12,746 nucleotides of DNA, taken from assembly GCA_021827225.1 (NCBI GenBank), contig JAKAXG010000051.1, forward strand, positions 1 through 12,746, in the 5' to 3' direction. Every line of letters begins with the position of its first letter. The first letter of the stretch is position 1. The DNA comes from Actinomycetes bacterium. GTDB taxonomy: Bacteria > Actinomycetota > Acidimicrobiia > Acidimicrobiales > Palsa-688. Below, one piece after another: positions 1-7,210 of this stretch. The notes under the pieces were generated by a model. The model was not told where the DNA came from, did not search any database, and saw only the letters and a list, made by a program, of their open reading frames with translations. Made by a program: the position numbers and the translations under genes.

Positions 1-1
1 G

Positions 2-628
2 AACGCCTTCGGCTGCCGGAACGTGGCCGAGGCGGCCCGCTCGGCGGGGGCCCACCTAGTGGCCGTGTCCACCGACTACGTGTTCGACGGGACCGGCCGG
101 GACCCGTACGTGGAGTGGGACCGGCCCAACCCGTTGTCGGTCTACGGCCAGTCGAAGCTGGCCGGGGAACGGGAGGTCCTCGCCCTTCTGCCCACGGCCT
201 GCATCGCCCGCACGTCGTGGGTGTGCGGGCCTCACGGCTCGAACATGGTGAAGACGGTCCTGCGCCTGGCCGGCGGGGAAGGGCCATTGCGCTTCGTCGA
301 CGACCAGCACGGCTGCCCCACCTTCACCGACGACCTGGCCGCCATGCTGCTGCAGCTCGGGGTGAGCCGCCGGCCCGGGGTGTTCCACGTGACCAACCAG
401 GGCCCGACGACCTGGTACGGCTTCGCCCGCGACGTGGTGGCGGCCGCCGGCCTGGACCCGGCCCGGGTGGAGCCGATCTCGACGGCGGAGCTGCACCCGC
501 CCCGCCCGGCTCCCCGGCCGGCCAACTCGGTGCTCGACAACGCCGCGCTGCGCATGAGCGGGGTGCCGCTCCTGCCCGATTTCCATGACCCTCTGGAGCG
601 CACCGTGAAGGCGCTCACCAACTCGTAA
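2..628 (+). CDS. rmlD: dTDP-4-dehydrorhamnose reductase (RmlD), 5' truncated by window edge
   Basis: This enzyme would reduce dTDP-4-keto-L-rhamnose with NAD(P)H, the last step in making dTDP-L-rhamnose in the cytoplasm. The visible frame is open from base 2 and carries about 208 residues, compared with about 290 in the family, so the N-terminal Rossmann nucleotide-binding loop is outside the window. What remains is typical: an STDYVFDG segment, the short-chain dehydrogenase Y-x-x-x-K pair in YGQSKLAGE (Tyr codon at 143-145, Lys codon at 155-157), RTSWVCG, and a DDQHGCPTF stretch that matches the family's VDDQxGxPT signature. A GTG at base 23 could be read as a start, but homology continues upstream of it, so it is internal. 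It leads the operon as far as can be seen, and ends 13 bases before ugd. Its product is the donor for WbbL further down. Confidence 0.93.
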   Translation, partial: NAFGCRNVAEAARSAGAHLVAVSTDYVFDGTGRDPYVEWDRPNPLSVYGQSKLAGEREVLALLPTACIARTSWVCGPHGSNMVKTVLRLAGGEGPLRFVDDQHGCPTFTDDLAAMLLQLGVSRRPGVFHVTNQGPTTWYGFARDVVAAAGLDPARVEPISTAELHPPRPAPRPANSVLDNAALRMSGVPLLPDFHDPLERTVKALTNS

Positions 629-631
629 AGG
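627..631 (+). promoter_or_regulatory. Ribosome binding site of ugd
   Basis: AAAGG overlaps the rmlD stop codon and lies 10 bases before the ATG at 642. It supports that ATG as the ugd start and suggests that translation is linked to rmlD. Confidence 0.45.
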
Positions 632-641
632 TTCTGGCTTC

Positions 642-1952
642 ATGACTTCTGACCCGACCCGCTCGTCGACCATCGCCGTCATCGGTGTCGGTTATGTGGG
701 ACTGACCACGGCCGTGTGCCTGGCGCACCTGGGCAACCGGGTCATCGCCGTCGACGTCGACGCGGCCAAGGTGGAGCGGATGACCCGGGGCGAGCCACCG
801 ATCCTGGAGGAGGGCCTGGAGGAGCTCATGAAAAAGGGCCTCGACTCCGGGCTGCTGTCGTTCACCACGGACTCGGCCAGCGCGGCGGAGGGCGCGGACT
901 TCGTGTTCCTGTGCGTGCCGACCCCCCAGGGCGCGGACGGCGCCGCCGACCTGCGGTTCGTGGAGCAGGCGTCCGCCCAGATCGCGCCGCACCTGAAGCC
1001 GGGAGCGGTGGTGGTCACCAAGTCGACGGTGCCGGTAGGTTCGGCCGGCAAGGTGGTGGCTGCTCTCGGGCGGCCCGACACCTCGGTCGTGTCGAACCCG
1101 GAGTTCCTGCGGGAGGGCAACGCCGTCCACGACTGGCTCCATCCCGACCGGGTGGTCATCGGATCGGAGGACCGGGCGGCGGGGGAGCGGCTGGCCGAGC
1201 TGTATGAGCCGCTCGGTGCGCCGGTGATCATCACCGACCCGGCGTCGTCGGAGACCATCAAGTACGCCTGCAACGCCTTCCTGGCGGCCAAGGTCTCCTT
1301 CGTCAACGCCATCGCCAACCTGTGCTCGGCGGTCGGTGCCGATGCCGTCGATGTCATCCGGGGGATGAGCTACGACCGCCGCATCGGCGCTGACCATCTG
1401 GCGCCGGGGCCCGGCTGGGGCGGTTCCTGTTTCCCCAAGGACACCAGCGCGCTGATCAGGATCGCCGAGGACCACGGCTACGACTTCGCCCTGCTGCGAG
1501 AGGTGGTGGCGGCCAACGACGCCCAGTTCGACTCGGTCGTCGACCAGGTGGAGGTGGCCGCCGGGGTGGCTCTCGAGCAGGCGACGGTCGCCGCGTGGGG
1601 GCTGACCTTCAAGGCGGGGACCGACGACCTGCGGGACTCGCCGGCCATCTCCGTGCTGCGCCGGGTGCTCGAGCGGGGGGCGAAGGTGCAGGCCTTCGAC
1701 CCGACCCGCCCTCATCCGGGCAACGGCCACCTGAACGGGCTCAGCCTGGACCTGGCCCACGACCCCTACCAGGCCTGCCGGGACGCCCACGTGCTGGTGG
1801 TGCTCACCGAATGGCCCGAGTTCCAGACCTACGACCTGGAGCAGGCGGCGTCGGTCATGGCCCGCCCGGCGCTGGTCGACACCCGCAACCTGTTCCACCC
1901 GGCCGACGCCCGATCGGCCGGGATGGCCTACGTGGGCATGGGCCGGTCCTGA
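642..1952 (+). CDS. ugd: UDP-glucose 6-dehydrogenase
   Basis: This cytoplasmic enzyme would oxidise UDP-glucose twice with NAD+ to UDP-glucuronate. The 436-residue length is normal for the family. The N-terminal NAD-binding domain begins IAVIGVGYVGLTTA, with the G-x-G-x-x-G loop at about residues 14-19. The middle carries STVPVGS and NPEFLREGNAV. The catalytic cysteine is Cys263 in GPGWGGSCFPKD. The C-terminal UDP-binding domain has WGLTFKAGTDDLRDSPA. The ATG start is chosen because it lies 10 bases after AAAGG and puts the Rossmann strand about 10 residues in. The stop (TGA) shares its A with the ATG of the next gene, which encodes the enzyme that uses UDP-glucuronate, so the two are very likely co-translated. 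A GDP-mannose dehydrogenase is the main alternative. The operon partner makes UDP-glucose the better guess. Confidence 0.93.
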   Translation: MTSDPTRSSTIAVIGVGYVGLTTAVCLAHLGNRVIAVDVDAAKVERMTRGEPPILEEGLEELMKKGLDSGLLSFTTDSASAAEGADFVFLCVPTPQGADGAADLRFVEQASAQIAPHLKPGAVVVTKSTVPVGSAGKVVAALGRPDTSVVSNPEFLREGNAVHDWLHPDRVVIGSEDRAAGERLAELYEPLGAPVIITDPASSETIKYACNAFLAAKVSFVNAIANLCSAVGADAVDVIRGMSYDRRIGADHLAPGPGWGGSCFPKDTSALIRIAEDHGYDFALLREVVAANDAQFDSVVDQVEVAAGVALEQATVAAWGLTFKAGTDDLRDSPAISVLRRVLERGAKVQAFDPTRPHPGNGHLNGLSLDLAHDPYQACRDAHVLVVLTEWPEFQTYDLEQAASVMARPALVDTRNLFHPADARSAGMAYVGMGRS

Positions 1953-2887
1953 TGCGGGTTCTCGTCGCCGGCGGCGCCGGCCTGATCGGCCGGACCATGT
2001 GCAGCCGGCTCCTCGACCGGGGCGACGAGGTCGTCTGCGTGGACAACCTGGTCACCGGCTCGTCGGAGAACGTGAAGGCCCTGATGGAGCACCCTGCGAT
2101 GTCGTTCGTCGAGGCGGACATCACCGGGCCGTTGCGCCTGGAAGGCCCGTTCGACGCGGTGGTGAACCTGGCCTGTCCGGCCTCGCCGGTGGACTTCGGG
2201 CCGCTGGCCCTGCAGATCCTCGACGTGTGCAGCCGGGGGGTGTCCAACCTGCTCGAGCTCAGCCGGCAGCACGGGGCCAGGTTCCTGCAGGCCTCCACCA
2301 GCGAGGTCTACGGCGACCCCCTCGTCCACCCCCAGCCGGAGTCCTACTGGGGCAACGTGAACCCGATCGGCCCCCGCTCGGTCTACGACGAGGCCAAGCG
2401 GTTCGCCGAGGCGCTCACCATGGCCCATCACCGCGAGCACGGCACCGCCGTGCGGGTGGCCCGCATCTTCAACACCTACGGCCCGGGGATGCGCCCCGAC
2501 GACGGCCGGGTGGTGTCGAACTTCATCACCCAGGCCCTTCGTGGGGAGCCGCTCACCGTGCACGGTGACGGATCGCAGACCCGCAGCCTGTGCTTCGTCG
2601 AGGACGAGGTGCAGGGCCTGCTGGCGTTGCTGGACTCGGACATCACCGGCCCGGTGAACGTGGGCAACGACGACGAGCGCCCGGTGCTGGAGCTGGCGCA
2701 GCTCATCATCGAGCTGTCGGGTTCCACCTCGGCGGCCGTGTTCACGGAGAGGCCGGTGGACGACCCCGGCCAGCGCCGCCCCGATCTCACCCTGGCCCGG
2801 AGCAGCCTGGGCTGGGAGCCCACCACCCCGGTCAGGGTGGGTCTGGCCCGCACCATCGAGTGGTTCCGGGACCGGCTGCAGCGGTGA
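1952..2887 (+). CDS. uxs: UDP-glucuronate decarboxylase (UDP-xylose synthase)
   Basis: This extended short-chain dehydrogenase would convert UDP-glucuronate to UDP-xylose and CO2, using a tightly bound NAD+. It has 311 residues, which fits bacterial UXS. The Rossmann loop is GGAGLIG near residue 8. The hallmark NLACPASPVDF, which separates UXS from GalE and RmlB, follows at about residues 73-83. The catalytic pair is Tyr145 and Lys149 in SVYDEAKR, where most family members have YDEGKR, so there is a mild Gly to Ala change beside the active site. RIFNTYGPGM and DGRVVSNFI complete the signature. The start is the ATG at 1952, which forms TGATG with the ugd stop; no strong Shine-Dalgarno is visible, so coupling is likely. 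A longer open frame reaches back into ugd but has no homology there. Confidence 0.92.
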   Translation: MRVLVAGGAGLIGRTMCSRLLDRGDEVVCVDNLVTGSSENVKALMEHPAMSFVEADITGPLRLEGPFDAVVNLACPASPVDFGPLALQILDVCSRGVSNLLELSRQHGARFLQASTSEVYGDPLVHPQPESYWGNVNPIGPRSVYDEAKRFAEALTMAHHREHGTAVRVARIFNTYGPGMRPDDGRVVSNFITQALRGEPLTVHGDGSQTRSLCFVEDEVQGLLALLDSDITGPVNVGNDDERPVLELAQLIIELSGSTSAAVFTERPVDDPGQRRPDLTLARSSLGWEPTTPVRVGLARTIEWFRDRLQR

Positions 2888-3792
2888 CCCCGGACCGGGT
2901 CCGGTCCGTGGCCGCGGTGGTGGTCAACTACAACGCCAGGGACCACCTGGAGGTGTGCCTGGCGTCGCTGGCGGCGGAAGGGGTCGCCCCGGTCGTGGTG
3001 GTCGACAACGGGTCGACCGACGGGTCCAGGCAGGTGGTGGAGGCGGCGGGCGCCCGCTGGGTCGACAGCGGCGGCAACGTCGGCTACGGGCGGGCCGCCA
3101 ACCGGGGGGCGACCGACGGGGCCGTATCCGGAGCGGAGTATCTGCTGGTCTGCAACCCGGACCTCGAGGTGCGCCCCGGCTGCGTGGCCGCCCTCGTCGA
3201 CACCTTCGCCGGCGACCCGGCCGTGGGGTTGGTGGGACCGCGCCTGACCAACCCCGACGGTTCGCTCTACCCGTCGGCCCGGACGTTCCCGGACCTGGTC
3301 GACGCCATGGGACACGGCCTGTTCGGCCTGGTGGCACCGGGCAACCGCTTCACCCGGCGCTACCGGCTGCTCGACTGGGACCACGCTGAGCAGGCCACGG
3401 TGGACTGGGTGTCGGGGGCGTGCTTCTTGGTCCGGCGGCCGGCGTGGGATTCGGTCGGCGGTTTCGATCCGTCCTACTTCATGTACATGGAGGACGTGGA
3501 CCTGTGCTGGCGGCTGGGGCGGGCCGGCTGGCGCATCGCCTACCAGCCGAAGGCCGAGGTGGTCCACACCCAGGGTGTCTCCGCCGACCAGCACCCGTAC
3601 CGGATGCTGGCCGCCCATCATCAGTCGATGTGGCGGTTCGCCTGGCGGACCAGCACCGGCGCCCGCCGGGCCGCCCTGCCGGTGGTGGGGCTGGGCCTGG
3701 TCGCCAGGTTCGTCGTGGCGGTGGCCCGCCGGCGTCTGGCCGGCCCCAGCCACCGACCGGCTGGGACGGCGTCCGCCCGCCCGCTACCCTGA
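2884..3792 (+). CDS. wbbL: WbbL-like GT2 rhamnosyltransferase
   Basis: This predicted cytoplasmic, membrane-associated GT2 enzyme would move L-rhamnose from dTDP-rhamnose to GlcNAc-diphospho-polyprenol, as mycobacterial WbbL does when it builds the arabinogalactan linker. It has 302 residues, compared with about 301 in M. tuberculosis. Visible GT-A features are VVVNYN at the N-terminus, VDNGSTDGS, GNVGYGRAANRG, the metal/nucleotide-binding NPD with Asp93, and YMEDVDLCWRLGRAGW (Glu203, Asp204, Asp206), where the catalytic base lies in this family. GSLYPSAR and the C-terminal LAAHHQSMWRF also recall the mycobacterial protein. The GTG start overlaps the uxs stop as GTGA, which implies translational coupling. 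The C-terminal 50 residues are basic and partly hydrophobic, consistent with membrane contact. The acceptor in this organism is inferred, not shown. Confidence 0.85.
   Translation: MTPDRVRSVAAVVVNYNARDHLEVCLASLAAEGVAPVVVVDNGSTDGSRQVVEAAGARWVDSGGNVGYGRAANRGATDGAVSGAEYLLVCNPDLEVRPGCVAALVDTFAGDPAVGLVGPRLTNPDGSLYPSARTFPDLVDAMGHGLFGLVAPGNRFTRRYRLLDWDHAEQATVDWVSGACFLVRRPAWDSVGGFDPSYFMYMEDVDLCWRLGRAGWRIAYQPKAEVVHTQGVSADQHPYRMLAAHHQSMWRFAWRTSTGARRAALPVVGLGLVARFVVAVARRRLAGPSHRPAGTASARPLP
3785..3790 (+). promoter_or_regulatory. Possible -10 element for a leaderless transcript
   Basis: TACCCT fits the actinobacterial TANNNT -10 pattern and ends 10 bases before the ATG at 3801. A transcript starting about 7 bases downstream would be almost or fully leaderless. 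There is no convincing -35 box. It overlaps the end of wbbL. This is a pattern match only. Confidence 0.25.
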
Positions 3793-3800
3793 GCAGCGCA

Positions 3801-4568
3801 ATGGGCAAGGCTTCTTCCAGCAAAAAGGTCGCTCGCGCCGCTTCCATAGGCGGCGCGAGGTCCCGCCACCGCCGTACGCCCTGGGGTTACTACGGTGTCA
3901 TCGCACTGATCCTGATCCTGGGCGTGGTGGGGACGGTGGCCAGCCGGGACCGGCGCCTGAACCAGATCAGCAACGCCGGCAACACCGCTCCCACGGTCGG
4001 AACGACCTGGAACGAGGGCTACGCCATCTACGCCTGCGGCAAGTTCCTGCCCCCGATCAGCACCAAGTCGCCCGACCCGCAGGGGATCACCACCCGCCAG
4101 CCGGGGATCATCAACATCCACCCCACCACCAAGGCGGCGGCCGGGAAGAACGCCACCCTGGGCAAGTTCGCCAGCGCCGTCGGCATGACGCTCAACGCCG
4201 CCGAGCTGAAGGTGCCCGGCGGCGGGCTGTACCAGGACGGCAACACCTGTGAGGGCAAGCCGGGTCACATCTACATCAAGCAGTTCGCCTACATCGGCGA
4301 CACCGTCGGCCAGCTCTACAACGGCGCCAAGAACCAGCTGCCGAAGCTCGATCCCCGCAGCGTCCCCCTCCAGGACCAGGCCCTTCTGACCATCGCCTTC
4401 GTCCCCGCCCAGGACGCCTCGAAGATCCCGCCGCCGCCGAAGTCGGTCACCGACGCGCTGTCCAAGCTGTCCGCCTCGTCGACCAGCACGTCCACCACGC
4501 TGCCGACCTCGACCTCCACCACGACCAAGCCGGCGACCCCGACCCCGTCGACCACCACCAAGAAATGA
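3801..4568 (+). CDS. Membrane-anchored extracytoplasmic protein of unknown function
   Basis: I do not recognise a named family. The 255-residue protein has a very basic N-terminus (residues 1-26), one hydrophobic segment at about 28-48 (from WGYYGVIALILILGVVG), then a soluble domain of about 175 residues and a Ser/Thr/Pro-rich tail at 224-255. The positive charges before the segment and the absence of a signal-peptidase site suggest a type II anchor with the C-terminus outside. The outer domain has just two cysteines, Cys79 (IYACGKFL) and Cys150 (GNTCEGKPG), which could form a disulfide. It also has NIHPTTKAAAGKNATLG and IPPPPKSV. The tail resembles a glycosylated or wall-spanning linker. The ATG lies 8 bases after wbbL and the stop overlaps the next start as ATGA, so it belongs to the glycan operon. 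A role in surface polymer assembly is inferred from position only. Confidence 0.85.
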   Translation: MGKASSSKKVARAASIGGARSRHRRTPWGYYGVIALILILGVVGTVASRDRRLNQISNAGNTAPTVGTTWNEGYAIYACGKFLPPISTKSPDPQGITTRQPGIINIHPTTKAAAGKNATLGKFASAVGMTLNAAELKVPGGGLYQDGNTCEGKPGHIYIKQFAYIGDTVGQLYNGAKNQLPKLDPRSVPLQDQALLTIAFVPAQDASKIPPPPKSVTDALSKLSASSTSTSTTLPTSTSTTTKPATPTPSTTTKK

Positions 4569-5539
4569 GGGCCGTGGTGCTGGTCGGGGGTGAGGGCACC
4601 CGGCTGCGGCCCCTGACCCTCACCACGCCGAAGCAGATGCTGCCGATCGGCGGGCGGCCGATGATCGAGCGGGTGATGGATTGGCTGTCCTCGCACGGGG
4701 TGGACGAGGCGGTGCTGTCGCTCGGGTACCGGCCCGACGCCTTCTTGAAGGCGTACCCCGACGGGGAGTGCGCCGGGGTGCGCCTCCACTACGCCGTCGA
4801 GGACTCCCCGCTCGACACGGCCGGCGCCATCCGCTTCGCCGCCCTCGAAGGCGGGGTGGAGGAGACGTTCGTGGTGGTGAACGGCGACGTCATCACCACG
4901 CTCGACGTCACCGCCCTGGTGCAGTTCCACCGGGACAGGTCGGCGGAGGCGACCATCGCCCTCACCCCGGTGGAGGACCCCTCGGCGTTCGGGGTGGTCC
5001 CCACCCGGGAGGACGGCCAGGTGATCGCCTTCATCGAGAAGCCGGCCCGGGAGGAGGCCCCCACCAACCTGATCAACGCCGGGACCTACGTGCTCGAGCC
5101 GTCTGTGCTGGACCGCATCCCCGCCGGCCGGAGAGTGTCCATAGAGCGCGAGACCTTCCCCGCCCTGGTGGCCGAGGGCCGCCTCTACGCCCTGGGCTCC
5201 GAGGCGTCCTGGCTCGACGCCGGCACCCCGGCCGCCTACCTGGCCGCCAACCTGGTCCACGCCCCCGTCGGTCCCCGCACCTGGGAGGGCGGCGGCCGGG
5301 CGGAGAACAGCGTGATCGGCGAGGACGTGGTCGTCGAAGCCGGAGCGGTGGTCGAGGACTCGGTGCTGATGGACGGCGTGACCGTGGGAGCCGGGGCCAC
5401 CGTGAGCGGGTCGATCGTGGCGGCCGGGGCCCGCATCGGGGCCGGCGCCCGGGTCGAGGGGCTCTCGGTCATCGGCGACGGGTGGGTCGTGGAGGCCGAC
5501 GCGGTGGTCTCGGCCGCCCGCCTGCCGTCGGGCTCCTGA
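4565..5539 (+). CDS. Sugar-1-phosphate nucleotidyltransferase, mannose-1-phosphate guanylyltransferase-like
   Basis: This enzyme would join a hexose-1-phosphate to an NTP to give an NDP-sugar and pyrophosphate. The 324 residues comprise an N-terminal GT-A-like nucleotidyltransferase domain and a C-terminal left-handed beta helix (about residues 245-320, hexapeptide repeats such as VIGEDVVVEAGAVV). The signature GGEGTRLRPLTLTTPKQMLP lies at residues 8-27, with Lys23 expected to bind phosphate. VVNGDVI supplies the metal ligand Asp108, and WLDAGTP has the second Asp, Asp218. It resembles M. tuberculosis Rv3264c (called manB or rmlA2), which occupies the same place after wbbL. GTP plus mannose-1-phosphate is the likely substrate pair, but glucose-1-phosphate with UTP or dTTP cannot be excluded. 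The ATG overlaps the previous stop as ATGA. Confidence 0.85.
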   Translation: MRAVVLVGGEGTRLRPLTLTTPKQMLPIGGRPMIERVMDWLSSHGVDEAVLSLGYRPDAFLKAYPDGECAGVRLHYAVEDSPLDTAGAIRFAALEGGVEETFVVVNGDVITTLDVTALVQFHRDRSAEATIALTPVEDPSAFGVVPTREDGQVIAFIEKPAREEAPTNLINAGTYVLEPSVLDRIPAGRRVSIERETFPALVAEGRLYALGSEASWLDAGTPAAYLAANLVHAPVGPRTWEGGGRAENSVIGEDVVVEAGAVVEDSVLMDGVTVGAGATVSGSIVAAGARIGAGARVEGLSVIGDGWVVEADAVVSAARLPSGS

Positions 5540-5549
5540 TCGGCGCGCC

Positions 5550-5561
5550 GGCGCCGGCGCC
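5550..5561. repeat. 12-bp palindrome in the intergenic gap before the epimerase start
   Basis: GGCGCCGGCGCC is a perfect palindrome directly in front of the TTG at 5562. Just upstream is an 8-base palindrome, GGCGCGCC (5542-5549). There is no Shine-Dalgarno sequence in this 22-base gap, so a small hairpin here might limit translation of the epimerase. GC-rich palindromes also arise by chance in such DNA. Confidence 0.35.
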
Positions 5562-6518
5562 TTGAGAGCCCTGGTCACCGGCGGAGCCGGCTTCATCGGC
5601 TCGAACCTGGTGGACCGGCTGCTGGCCGAGGACCACCAGGTCGACGTCGTCGACGACCTGTCGTCCGGCAGCCTGGCCAACCTGGCCGACGCCCGGCGCA
5701 GCCCGGTGGGGCGCCTCACCTTCCACCAGCTCGACGTCCGCTCGGCGGCCCTGGAGGATCTCCTGCAGCGGTCCCGACCGGAGGTGGTGTTCCACCTGGC
5801 GGCCAGCCCGGATCTCGGCGCCTACCCCGAGGACCCCCTCCTCGACGCCGACGTCAACGTGATGGGCTCGCTCCGGGTGCTGGAGGCAGCCCGCCGGTGC
5901 GGGGCCCAGAAGGTGGTGTTCGGGTCGAGCGCCGGCATCTACGGGAACCCGGACCCCAAGGAGCTGCCGCTCAAGGAGTCCCACCCGCAGCGGCCCGTGA
6001 CCCCGCAGGGGGTGGCGAAGAAGGCGGTGGCCGAGTACCTGGTGGCCTACCGGGAGCTGCACAGCCTGGAGTTCACGGCGCTGGCGCTGGCCAACGTGTA
6101 CGGCCCCCGGCAGCTGCCGGGCGGGAGCGGTGCCGTGGTGGCCACCTTCGCCCGGGCCCTGCTGGGCGGCGAACCGTGCACCATCTACGGCAGCGGTACC
6201 CAGACCCGCGACCTGGTCTACGTCGACGACGTGGTGGACGCCTTCGCCCGGGCCGCCGAGCGGGGAGGCGGTCTGGTCCTCAACGTCGGGACGGGCAGGG
6301 AGACGGCGATCCGGGACCTCTACGCCGTCATGGCGGCGGCCGCCGGCGTGGAGCGGCCGCCGGGCCACGCGCCAGCCCGCCCCGAGGAGTTGCTGCGCAG
6401 CTGCCTGGACCCGGGGCGGGCGGCCATCCATCTGGGATGGAAGCCGTGGACGGCGGTGCCCGACGGGGTGGCGGCGGTCCTGGAATGGTGGGCGGCGACC
6501 GGGCGGGGCGACGCCTAG
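5562..6518 (+). CDS. GalE-like NAD-dependent epimerase/dehydratase with altered catalytic Tyr
   Basis: This 318-residue extended short-chain dehydrogenase should bind NAD(P) and an NDP-sugar in the cytoplasm. The Rossmann loop TGGAGFIGSNL lies at about residues 5-15, and VVDDLSSGSLANL and FHLAASPDLGAY follow. Ser122/Ser123 in SSAGIYG, NVYGPRQ and TRDLVYVDDVVDA are typical. The odd point is the active site: where relatives have Y-x-x-x-K (usually PYGVSK), this protein reads TPQGVAKK, so the Tyr is Gln149 while Lys153 remains. TTG at 5562 is the first possible start in this frame and gives a normal N-terminus; no ribosome binding site is seen. It is the last gene of the operon and ends in a CTAG shared with cofE. 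The substrate is unknown, and 4-epimerase activity should not be assumed. Confidence 0.85.
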   Translation: MRALVTGGAGFIGSNLVDRLLAEDHQVDVVDDLSSGSLANLADARRSPVGRLTFHQLDVRSAALEDLLQRSRPEVVFHLAASPDLGAYPEDPLLDADVNVMGSLRVLEAARRCGAQKVVFGSSAGIYGNPDPKELPLKESHPQRPVTPQGVAKKAVAEYLVAYRELHSLEFTALALANVYGPRQLPGGSGAVVATFARALLGGEPCTIYGSGTQTRDLVYVDDVVDAFARAAERGGGLVLNVGTGRETAIRDLYAVMAAAAGVERPPGHAPARPEELLRSCLDPGRAAIHLGWKPWTAVPDGVAAVLEWWAATGRGDA

Positions 6519-7210
6519 CGGAACAGGTCCTCCTGGTGGGGCCGGACGATCTCGGCCCGCACCGACGATTCCCGCAGCCACGCCGGGTCCACCCCCCGCA
6601 CCACGGCCACCGGTATGCCGGCCGATTTGCCCATCACCAGCTCGGCGGCGGCGGCCAGCTCGTCGGCCACGCACACCTCGGTGACGGCCAGCTCCCGGCC
6701 CAGCGCGTCGCTGGTTCCCCGCAGGTCGAGCACGGCGGCCACGCCGGCGGTCCCGATGGCCACGTCGGTGACCCCCCGGCGCCAGGTCCGCCCGAACGTG
6801 TCGGACACGATGACCCCGACCTCCAGGCCGGTGCGGGCCCGCAGGCCGTCGCGGATCCAGCGGGCCGACCGGTCCGGGTCGAGGGGCAGCAGGGCGGCCC
6901 ACCCCTGCTCGACGTTCGACAGGTCCACCCCGGAGTTGGCGCAGACGAAGCCGTGGCGGGTCTCGGTCATGACCAGCTCCCCGCGCCGGCGCAGGATGCG
7001 CACGGCCTCGGCTTCCACGTGCACCTTGTGCGCCAGGGGGTCCGCCGGGTCCACGGCGACCAGACGGCCCTCCGCCTTGGAGACCACCTTCTGGGTGACC
7101 ACCACCACGTCGCCGGCCCGGAGCCCGGCCCGGTCGGCGATGATGGCTGCCAGGTCGTCACCCGGGTGCACCTCCGGGATGCCCTCCACCGGGATGAGGG
7201 AAATGGTCAT
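6515..7210 (-). CDS. cofE: Coenzyme F420-0:L-glutamate ligase (CofE domain only)
   Basis: This enzyme adds gamma-linked glutamates to F420-0, using GTP, in the last stage of F420 synthesis. Its 231 residues cover the CofE domain from end to end: VEGIPEV (8-14), TQKVVSKAEGR (39-49), GFVCANSGVDLSNV (87-100), and SDTFGRTWRRGVTDVAIG (136-153), followed by DLRGTSDALGREL (162-174) and VMGKSAGIPVA. It stops at EDLFR. Mycobacterial FbiB is about 448 residues because a nitroreductase-like domain that reduces dehydro-F420-0 follows, and that half is absent here. The ATG overlaps the fbiA stop as ATGA, so it is translated after fbiA. A frame open far upstream (to about 11317) is a high-GC artefact; homology begins at this ATG. 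It converges on the epimerase gene with no gap. Confidence 0.94.
   Translation of the reverse strand: MTISLIPVEGIPEVHPGDDLAAIIADRAGLRAGDVVVVTQKVVSKAEGRLVAVDPADPLAHKVHVEAEAVRILRRRGELVMTETRHGFVCANSGVDLSNVEQGWAALLPLDPDRSARWIRDGLRARTGLEVGVIVSDTFGRTWRRGVTDVAIGTAGVAAVLDLRGTSDALGRELAVTEVCVADELAAAAELVMGKSAGIPVAVVRGVDPAWLRESSVRAEIVRPHQEDLFR

Noticed and set aside
615..1898. Long open frame opposite ugd
   Set aside because: It is antisense to a clearly identified gene, rich in Arg, Gly and His, with no recognisable motif.
1595..1951. N-terminal extension of uxs into ugd
   Set aside because: UXS homology starts exactly at the ATG at 1952, which overlaps the ugd stop; the extension is shadow sequence.
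2476..3753. Long open frame opposite wbbL and the uxs end
   Set aside because: Shadow of the GT2 gene; it crosses the uxs/wbbL junction and lacks its own ribosome binding site or family motifs.
4470..4565. Thr/Ser codon repeats as a DNA repeat array
   Set aside because: The units vary and encode a low-complexity protein tail; it is not a regular tandem repeat.
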